A DNA stretch of 64,000 nt, taken from assembly GCA_030068145.1 (NCBI GenBank), contig JAPJBO010000635.1, positions 1 through 64,000 on the forward strand. The letters are read 5' to 3'. Below are positions 55,743-64,000 of the stretch, piece by piece. Each line of letters starts with the position of its first letter. Within the stretch, counting starts at the first letter, position 1. The notes below the pieces were generated by a model that had not been told where the DNA came from, made no database searches, and worked only from the letters and a program-made list of their open reading frames with translations. The translations under genes were made by a program, and so were the position numbers. The stretch is from Diplonema papillatum. Its lineage: Eukaryota; Euglenozoa; Diplonemea; Diplonemida; Diplonemidae.

Positions 55743-57559
55743 GAAGAAGGCCCCGACGTGGCCGAGCCACCAGTTAAAAAAACGGCGTCGGGCCACTGAC
55801 GGCGGGAGCCGGCAGAGGGCAAATGGTAACCCTCAGTCTCTCTCGCTATGCAGCTACGTGGCATCATCGAGGACACCATCCTATCGGTTGTTATAGCTGT
55901 CAGGATCTTAGGTTCGTATGAGGTCCTTAGTATCTACATTATGTAGCGCACCCACTCGCATCCCTCGTATCGCACTAGCATACTGTATCCGTATGATGTA
56001 AGGTTGGGTGTGCGTACATCTAAGATACGATGGTATAATATTATGAATGACGTAGGATGTTTGTTCTTCGCGGACGGATGAGGCGTGGGCAAGCAAAGAT
56101 TGCAGCGCGCACGAACCCCGCTTAGCAAGCGCCACGGCATCTGCCCCCCAAATGATGCGTCCTGAGACGGGCACTGCGGCCGTCCGCACGCGACCTAGTT
56201 GGCCCAACGAGACTGGAAACCAACCCAGGGCCTACCAATTTAGTCCCCCACATGCGTCGACTAGATTGACTGAATGGGATGGCGGGGCAGTGAGTTTTGT
56301 TTATTTTGAAACGAGGGAATGATTAGGCAGAACTCTGCCTCTCGTCACGGAGGTGGGGGTATTTTCTTCCACTTCTCTGAATTTGAAGCAAACGACTAAC
56401 GTGCGCGGCGTGACTCCTTGCAGCGCGGCACCGGAGTGTTTTGCTCTTCCCCGGCGTATCGCAATGAAACGGCGGTTTACGCCGTGTGCGAGTGTCGTGT
56501 GCTGTGATTAACTTCAGCAACTGGCGTGCTTTCTACAGTGGACGGACAACCGGGTTGAGAAAACTGGCACTGACCATCGACCGGCGGTGCGTTGCAGAGT
56601 TCCACTCCCCTGCGCCGGCAGTTATGCACAGCTGTTGTCGTCTTCGGTAAGGAACAAGGTCCTGGCCGGCGAAAAAACAACCCGGGTTTGCAGTGTTCTC
56701 CGTCTGGATCGTTCTCGCAGGATGTTGTGTTTGCGAGTCATTGGCTTTTGTTCTCTTGGAAGCTTCTGGCTTCCCTGTCTATTCTCTCTCTTCGTTTTTT
56801 TCTGGTTCCTTTCAGTCTATGCGTGTGGCGCGGAGCCGGCGATCCAAACTAAGTTTGCATGTCATTGATTGGGCCCGATTCTAGAACCGGTCCGGGGTGC
56901 GGCTTTCGATTCTAGAATGCAAGCGAAGCAACATACTTCTTTTGCTGCTTATTAGAGGGACGAACGACCGCACGCAGCGCCCCGTGCTATATTCTTATGT
57001 GACGCAGGCTCGCGTTCTTTAGTGGTTTCAGCCATTTCCCACGGACTCTGCACGTAGCATCAGCATGATTGCTGTTGTGTAATTTGGAGCGCTCGTTCTT
57101 TGTAAGAAGTAATTTAACAAGGTTTTTTTGTTTCGCGAAACTACTTATCCTGTTGGATTCGTTCTCCGTACTCTGCTGATCTTCGAGTACTCAAGTGTAA
57201 TAGTAGCAAGTAGCGGGTTAGCTTGTCTTGAGGAGGTGCAATGGTCAAAATGCCCTGGTAAATTTTTCGGACAAAGAAAAATCCTGTGTGTTTTTGTGTT
57301 TCCGACGATCCCGTTTTTTTTTTTTTTTGGAAAGCAGACAGAAGTTTCCGACGCTTTTCGTCCCACGCAGGACACTGTGTCATGCTCGCGCCCAGCCAGG
57401 TGCCAACTTGGCAGTCAGAACGCGCTGCGGCAAGAAGATCGGGTAGAGGCGTTGAAGCAACAGAGTTTGTTTGTGTTCCAACTGAACGTTAGCCCCGATC
57501 TAGTTTCCTGGCGCCGGCACCTGCTCCGGTCAATACAAGGCATATGTAAGCCCCTGTTC
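55743..57559. other. Non-coding stretch, no gene recognised
   Basis: No frame with domain support and no strong repeat array were seen. Confidence 0.4.
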
Positions 57560-57690
57560 TTTCTTGAACGATTTCGCCCGCCACTACACGGCTAAACCGA
57601 GATTCACCCGTGTTTCGTGTGGGAGATTTTTGCAACCGGTCGGCCCGAGTATTTCTTGCAAGGCAGGACCAGCCAGGGTGCTTCTACAAA
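57560..57690 (+). repeat. Dispersed repeat R1 copy
   Basis: It includes TTGAACGATTTCGCCCGCCA, CCCGTGTTTCGTGTGGGAG and CCCGAGTATTTCTTGCAAGG. Confidence 0.6.
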
Positions 57691-57837
57691 AAAGGGGCTT
57701 CTCCTGACCCCACCATGGGGCTCTCCTGGCTGTCCGAGCGTGTCCAAAACTGTTTAAAAGCATGTCTCGACGACCCGGATGTCCCGCCATCGGCCTCCTT
57801 GTCCTGTTGGTTTCATTTCGGTAATATATCTGGGTCG

Positions 57838-58066
57838 GTGTCAAAAGAATATTTCCGGAGTTGGGGCTTGCACTGATAAACGAAGCAACGGACGATCAGC
57901 ATCAACTGACCAAAGGTGATGGAAATGATGAGGCAAAAGTTTCTTGTTCTTCGCGTGTACAGGGTATAAACCTCTCTGGGGGGGTTTTCCTGTATTAGCA
58001 CTTTTTTCGTTGGCTTCGTTTTCTCTTTCATGTGCAACCGTTGTTCCGGAAATGTTCCCGTCAGTA
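57838..58066 (+). mobile_element. MITE family A, copy 2
   Basis: The right end CCGGAAATGTTCCCGTCAGTA is clear; the left end (AAAGAATATTTCCGGAG) is degraded. Interior GATCAGCATCAACTGACCAA matches copy 1. Confidence 0.65.
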
Positions 58067-58099
58067 CAGATGTACTATTAAAAAAAAAAAGGGTTGAAT

Positions 58100-61090
58100 G
58101 GTGTTATCCAAATCGGACTTGTGTCAGAAAGAATCCAAAAGCATAGCGAAAAGGTTGTGACACCAAAAATGGAAAGAAAGGACCTACGTCAGACTTGGGT
58201 ACGGGCTTCTTGGATAACACCATCAAAAGGAGCAACGGAAATGGCCAGGCACTGGTGCTAGGACCACAATCATCAGGCTGGCAAGGCTTGGACAAGATAG
58301 CTATATGTTGTGCCCTCAGGGTGAGAGCAGAACGGGGGGCAGGTGCAAGCCAGCCCACCTGGGCACCCTACGAGGTACAAGACCAGGGCGACCAACAGAG
58401 GGAGCGGACGCGACGCCAGGTTCTAAAAGAACTGAAACAATCATGCGGAACCCCTCCTTCTGTTCATACGTGCGAACTTCTGTCAGTAACCACGGGTTCT
58501 ACATGCGTCGTGGCCTTCTTTGGCGCAATGCCATCGAAGCGGGGGATGCGGGGTTGCAAGGATTAGTATATTCGGCTGTTGGAAATATCTGGCGCTTTCT
58601 GCTGAGGGGGCCAATTTGTTAGTTGAGTCTGAGTCTGGGCACCGAGGTGCTGGGTTCAGCAAGGTTGTGCTTCTCCACATTCGTGATCACACGTTCACAA
58701 CTCGTATTGAGACTCTTTTTTTAAAGTTTGCGTTTGCAACCATTTGGCCACGTGCAGACAGGGAGGGAGGAGGAAAAATTTTCAAAATCGGGACGTTCCG
58801 GGCCGTACTCAGATTGGGGGGGTACCCTGTGTCAAGACAGGAGCCGGGGGCGCGTTTGAAAGTCATTCGCCGCTTTCGAGTAGAGCAAACGCAGGATCCT
58901 TATCGATTATCTTTTTATGGCCTCCCGCACACGTGTTAGACTTCCTTGGTCCGTGGTTCAAGACGGGTAGTAGAAGATCGCTGTGTTTGACATGAGCCTG
59001 CGAGCGTTTAACCACGTCAGGCCAGCGGGAGCAAGGACGTTGTCCGAAGACGCCGACACTTACCCTTCGCTGACGATGCCGCGGGTCCCCTCCTCAACTC
59101 ATTCCTATCCTGGTCGATCCGAGCAAAACTGAGGCAGCCGGCAAGCCGTCTCGCAACAGATCCGAATAGGTCGACGTCTCAACCATAAACCCAGGGCAAC
59201 TCACAAAACCGTACACCGCGAGAGTAGGAGAAAGTAGAAAGGGAAACTAGAGTTTTCGTTGACCGCACTTGGGACCGAAGTTTTTAAAGTCAAATTCTTC
59301 TTCGAATTGATGCGGTGGTTCACACGAACGTAGACACGTCCGCCAAGCGGTTAAACGTTTTTTCTTTTGGAACTTCCGGCGCATTGCCTTCCCTTTTTCT
59401 TTGGGCAGTTGCTTCGTGATCGGCCGCCCTTGATTCCCAGGTTCGGACGGCGGTAGCTTTCACGATCATCAATTCGCCATCTTCCCACCACTCCCTACGA
59501 GCATAGATACCTTTGTGCGATAATGCGATAATTGTCGTCGCATGCGAATCGTTCGACCCCTATGCCTAGGCCTCCCGGTGTAGGGCCCGTGGCGTAGGTG
59601 CCGTGGGTGCAGCATGGTTCGTTCTCTATGCCGAGCGCCGCCCTTCTGGTTTTAAGTATGCTAAGATCGACAAAGGAGGGCGGCAAAAACCTTAGTTTAA
59701 CGTTGTGTAGTCAGAACAGTGGCGCTATGCATGTTCAAAGCATCAAGTCTTCTTTGAAAAAAAGAGGGCGGAACAGAGAGAGTGCGAGATTCCGTAAGCA
59801 AGGAAGAACCCCATGATTCTTCCCTCTACACCATCGTGTTTGTGGTGCACACTCGGTTTTAGCTTGTGGATAGGGGTGATTTAGAAGGGAGTGTGGTGTT
59901 CTTTCTGCCCCTTTCGCAGCTGGAGTTGGACCTGCTTTTTTTTTTCTCGTTGCACCATTAGCATCTTCTTGTGACTGGCTGGAAGCAGTTGCGGTTTTTT
60001 TTCGTCTTTTCTTTTTGAAGGTGAGAGTTCGCTCGAGACTCCGGGATTTCTTTATTCACGACGCGTAGTTCATGTGTGGGTGGGAGTGCTTTTTTTTTTT
60101 TTTGACATTTTGGGTCTGGAAGAGAGGCAGTTGGAGCCTCTGGGTGACCCTTCATAGGGGTCAACATGTTTCAACAAGTTGATGAAAACTGCGTGGAATG
60201 CGCACGACATTTGCTCGCTTGCGCTGAGGGCAATGCTTAAGCAATTTGAAGACGGTCCCCGCGGCACAAAATAAAAGAATGCATATTAATGTACGGCTAT
60301 TCTTTCCACGCTTTTTCTGCGTCTGCATTTGCGTTAAAAGGGTGGGACCTTTTTTTGTTTTTTAATGCTCTATTCCTGGGGTTGCCGAATTTTTCCGTCA
60401 GACCCACTGGCTGTTTTTAGAGTGTAAGCTTTTATTGTGGCATAATGGTGCGGAGGTGATGCTCTAAATTTCTTTCTTCAAAATTGGCTTGAGCCCAAAA
60501 CCGGTCGAAGGCGGGAACCCGGCCATAGGGCAATCCCTAGCTTTTCTCTTGAATACTTCGTCTGTTCAGAATACGAGAGATAGTCGGGCGATGAGTTCGC
60601 GTTGTAGTACTAAACCGGTCCACGCCAGTTCGCATCCTCTGCGTCGTGTTTGCCGCTGTCGATCACGGCGCACAACGTTGACTACATCGGTCCACCATCG
60701 CAGGGTAGATGGCGAGGGAATGCATGGTGTTCTCATTTGACGAACGTGTGGTTTTCCTATCGTTCGCGATTACCAGCCTCAACGCGAATGTCATTCATGC
60801 TGCCTCGTGGGTGTGTGTGCAAGCCCCGGAGCGCAGCACACGAAATCCTGTTAGTGGGGTGTCATTTGCATGCAAATGAGTACCACAGTATGCCAGCCTT
60901 TTTGCTACGCGACTCCGGAATAGTGTCACTTTTGCAAGAATTCCCGTTGCCATCGCCACGGCGACGAAAGTTCCTCGTTGCGCAGCGGCGAGTATGGTAC
61001 GGTAGGACGATTCATTGTGATCTGCGCATTGCCGAATTTCGTTTGTGCGGTGTGCGCGGGTGCGTGAGCAAGCGCTCTGCATTTCTCTTT
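58100..61090. other. Non-coding stretch, no gene recognised
   Basis: It contains a copy of the short GTTCGCTCGAGACTCCGGG motif at about 60015, long T runs near 59936 and 60091, and no credible frame. Confidence 0.4.
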
Positions 61091-61094
61091 TTGC

Positions 61095-62345
61095 TTGGAC
61101 CCACGTTTTGGACCGACTGGTATTGATGTGGCAGCTGGCTGATTGAAAGTGCGCAGGTCCCCTCTCTCGTGACGAAAGCACGGGTTTGCTGCCTGTTGCA
61201 TAGCTCACGCACGAGTGCTCTGGGGGTGCATGCGTCTTGCGTGCCGAAGTGCGGCAGACACAAAAGGTCCCAAGAGGGCGAACCGCCGTTATCATGGTGA
61301 CAAAGGTGTCTGATCGCGCAACGACAAGGACGAGACACAGTTGAAGGCTTTGTGCTCGAGGCACGTTGTTGCATTTTTTACTCAGCTTGACTGCTTGAAC
61401 GCATGAGAGCGGGCACACCTCATCTCCGTTTTTTTCTTACTTGACTTGAGAGCCACTGTCTTCGGCCAACTGGATTGGCGCAGGGTCTTCTGGTTGAAAG
61501 TGCGTAGATCCCCTCTCTCGTTGATGAATGCATCATGGGGTTGCCGGTTGCATAGCCTCAGCGTGTGTGCTCTTAGACATGCATGCAATTTTGTGTGCCG
61601 AAACACGGCAGACACAAAAATGTCCCAAGAGGGCACATCGCCGTTATCATGGTGACAGAAGTGTCTGATCGCGTGACAAGGATTGGAAGCGTGTGCATGA
61701 GCACGTTGTTGCATTTTACTTGGCTTAACCGCTTGAGGGGACGCTCGTCCATGTTGCTTTTTGGACTGTTTCTTGTTTTTTTTTTGTGTCTCCGACGATT
61801 GTGCGTCAGTCTTTTGTCGTTGCCTTGCTTCTTTCTAATTGTTCATATCTCCTGAAGCAGCTGGTTTAGGCCAACTGGATTGGTGCAGCGGCTATTTGAT
61901 AGCCCCCCTCTTACTTGATGAAGGCATGGTCTTATTTGTTGCGGTACCCTCTGCGTGTGTGCTCTTAGACATGCATGCAATCTTGTGTGCAGCAGACACG
62001 AAATTCGACGGAGCACCCACCGTTGTCATGGGGACAACATGTCTGGGTTGCAGCAAGACAGGACAGACAACTTGGTCAGTGTCCACTTGCGCGTTTAAAT
62101 ATTGCTTTTTTACATTTGCGCCCCGTGAAGCTCTCCTATTTTGATGAATGGTTCTGCATATTGCAAAACAGCCTGAGCGTGAGTACGTACGTTGGATGTT
62201 ATGCATGCGACCTTCTATGCTGAAGGCGCAGCAGACACAAAGTCCCAAGAAGGCACACCCCCACCTATTCTCATGGTGACAAAGTGTCTGGTTGCGTATC
62301 AGCAAGGATAAGACAGGTTTTCATATACGACGGGCGTCATGCGCT
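61095..62345. repeat. Degenerate tandem array, about four units of 240-350 bp
   Basis: The block GCAGACACAAA / TCCCAAGAGGGC / ATCATGGTGACA / GTGTCTG recurs near 61253, 61610, 61990 and 62230. Each is preceded by GTGTGCTCTTAGACATGCATGC or a related form. Units have diverged, so the array is old. Confidence 0.7.
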
Positions 62346-62515
62346 TTTTGCGGTGTTGCATTTGGTTTATTAGAGTGAAAGTTCGCTTGAAACTCCGGGA
62401 TTATTGTGAGCACAGCTCTTTGTTTTGAGAGAGAGAGAGAGAGTTTCCCCCCCCCCCGAGCTTTTTCTGTCTTCCCGAGAGATTGACTGAATCGAATGTG
62501 CTTTTCACCTGCGTG

Positions 62516-62725
62516 TACTGAAAGGAACATTTCCGGCTGCACATTAAGAAAGTCAAACGTACCCAACGACGAAGTGCAAAGATTATCCTCCGTCGTTGGC
62601 GCACGAAGAGCGCCAAGAACCTTTCTATCAAAACAATCATTTTGATCAGTGGTGATGCTGATCGTCTGTTACTGCGCTCATCAGTGATTTCCGGGAATGT
62701 TCCTTTACCCTGTCGAGAGTCAGTA
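62516..62725 (-). mobile_element. MITE family A, copy 3 (inverted)
   Basis: It begins TACTGAAAGGAACATTTCCG and ends GGAATGTTCC...GTCAGTA. Its interior matches copies 1 and 2 in reverse complement (GATCAGCATCACCACTGATC on the minus strand). Confidence 0.7.
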
Positions 62726-64000
62726 CAGGGCAGGGTTTCCGCGTCTCTCCCCTGAGGTGACTCGTGAAAACCCGTACACGGCGAGTGTAATAGAAAGAAA
62801 AGGAAACACAAGTGTTTCGTGGCCGCCCATTCTGTTAGACACACTGCATGTGCCTGATCGAATGTTGTCGAGCGGTTGCAAAACGCAATCGAGTCTAGTA
62901 GAGCGTCGTAGAGAGCGTGATCGTCGCGAAACCGAGCACAGGTCGTTTTCAGGGGTACGTGAACTGGCTCAGGATTCTTCTTTTTTTGGAGGCTTCCACA
63001 TAATTTCCCTGTGATTCTTGAGTAAATAACTCTCATGGTGGCCCCGATACCCTGCATTTGCGCCGATCTTCAGTGGTGTGTCTAACACTGAGCGATAGTC
63101 ACACCCAGGGAAAATCTCCATGTAAGAACCAGTTCCGCGGCGCTCGAAGGGAAGGTCGCTTGGACCCCGTGAAACAGCCTTCGCGGCTGCTTGTGGGGCG
63201 CAAGTTCAGGTTTCGGGACCATCATTTCAGACTGTTGTGAACGAACATTGGCTTTGATGTTGAGCACCTGGAGAGGTACGTGAATCTGTGTACAGGTTGC
63301 TTGGGGTCTTCGAGTTTTTGACTGGACGAGAATTCTGCGCCGCAGGGTCTTTTTCATTATCGGATGCGGCGTTGAAAAGAGCGTGATTTGTTAAGGCTTT
63401 TCGGTGACGCATTGCACTACTGGGGGTTGTTACGATATGTCCTTGGTTGGTGGAGGTCCCCTCTCCCGTGTTTCAGTACACGACGGCTTTCGTACATGGC
63501 TGCACACCAAATCAGTGCGATTGCAACGCAAAGGCGGGTAAACAGTGCGCCTTCAAACCACAAGCTTAAGGATTGCGGTTCTTGGACATGCTCATGTAGA
63601 TATTGTCGTAGATTCTTGTGATAACCACAGACAAGGTGGTCTGGCCTAGGAAGAATCGCCTGGGCATTTCACAGGTACACGACACGGGGGGAGGGTAGGC
63701 AACACTAAGACGAGATCGGATTTGTTAAAAGAAGAGCGAAAGGCTGGTTTAGAAGATCTATACTTTCTCACCCCCCAGGCTGGTCAAGAAGAAACGTCAC
63801 CCAGCCCGAAGTCCGGAGGCCCCAAGGCTTGGCGCCTTTCGAGGCTGAGGCAGGAGCTGGGACTAGGCTGAGCAGGAGCCCTGAGGGCTGAGGGCTAGAA
63901 TTTGCCCGGTTCGACGAGGCTTGAACATGAAGCGAGACCAAAGGATCGTTCGGCCATGAATTCGGTTCGAGGACCGGTACAGACGATCATGTATCGAGTG
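62726..64000. other. Non-coding stretch to the window end
   Basis: No gene is recognised. A GGGCTGAGG-rich low-complexity patch lies near 63840-63895. Confidence 0.4.

Overview
This window is nuclear DNA from a microbial eukaryote. Coding sequence is split by GT-AG introns, intergenic stretches are long and full of repeats, and there are LINE and hAT transposons. The host genes encode a kinesin, doublecortin and CAP-Gly domains, an Hsp70 and prolyl oligopeptidase. An 18S rRNA fragment in one intron reads most like an alveolate or related alga (chromerid- or dinoflagellate-like), but I cannot fix the species. All 20 introns of the well-resolved genes have donors close to GTNTG(C/T), with T at +4.

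Layout. 1-4.5 kb: non-coding, with a 260-bp tandem duplication and a ~956-bp element with 30-bp terminal inverted repeats that carries two tRNA-like promoter-box pairs. 4.54-7.71 kb: a decayed hAT transposon with inverted ends and a near-perfect 8-bp target duplication. 9.3-15.9 kb: a LINE (ORF1, then a 1459-aa ORF2 with APE endonuclease, reverse transcriptase and an N-terminal 2A-like motif), followed head-to-tail by a second 5'-truncated copy. 16.2-17.2 kb: a small zinc-binding protein resembling the CULT (cereblon) fold. 17.7-19.5 kb: a short membrane-anchored Hsp70 (HSPA13-like). 20.5-24.8 kb: a kinesin. 28.1-30.0 kb: a citrulline-hydrolase-type amidinotransferase (CtlX-like). 30.3-32.8 kb: arginine deiminase with a probable mitochondrial leader. 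34.0-38.8 kb: prolyl oligopeptidase. 42.3-46.2 kb: a protein joining an SH3-like region, a CAP-Gly domain and two doublecortin domains, with partial duplications of both gene ends just outside it. 47.6-47.8 kb: a possible small coding exon. 48-64 kb: no convincing gene, but several MITE-like families, dispersed repeats and tandem arrays.

Every supported coding unit, host or transposon, lies on the minus strand. Two functional groups stand out. Arginine deiminase followed directly by a citrulline hydrolase could convert arginine to ornithine without ornithine transcarbamylase or carbamate kinase. The kinesin and the CAP-Gly/doublecortin protein are both microtubule factors. Gene models were built by hand from splice signals, reading-frame continuity and family motifs; first exons of the kinesin and CAP-Gly/DCX genes and the last exon of arginine deiminase are unresolved.
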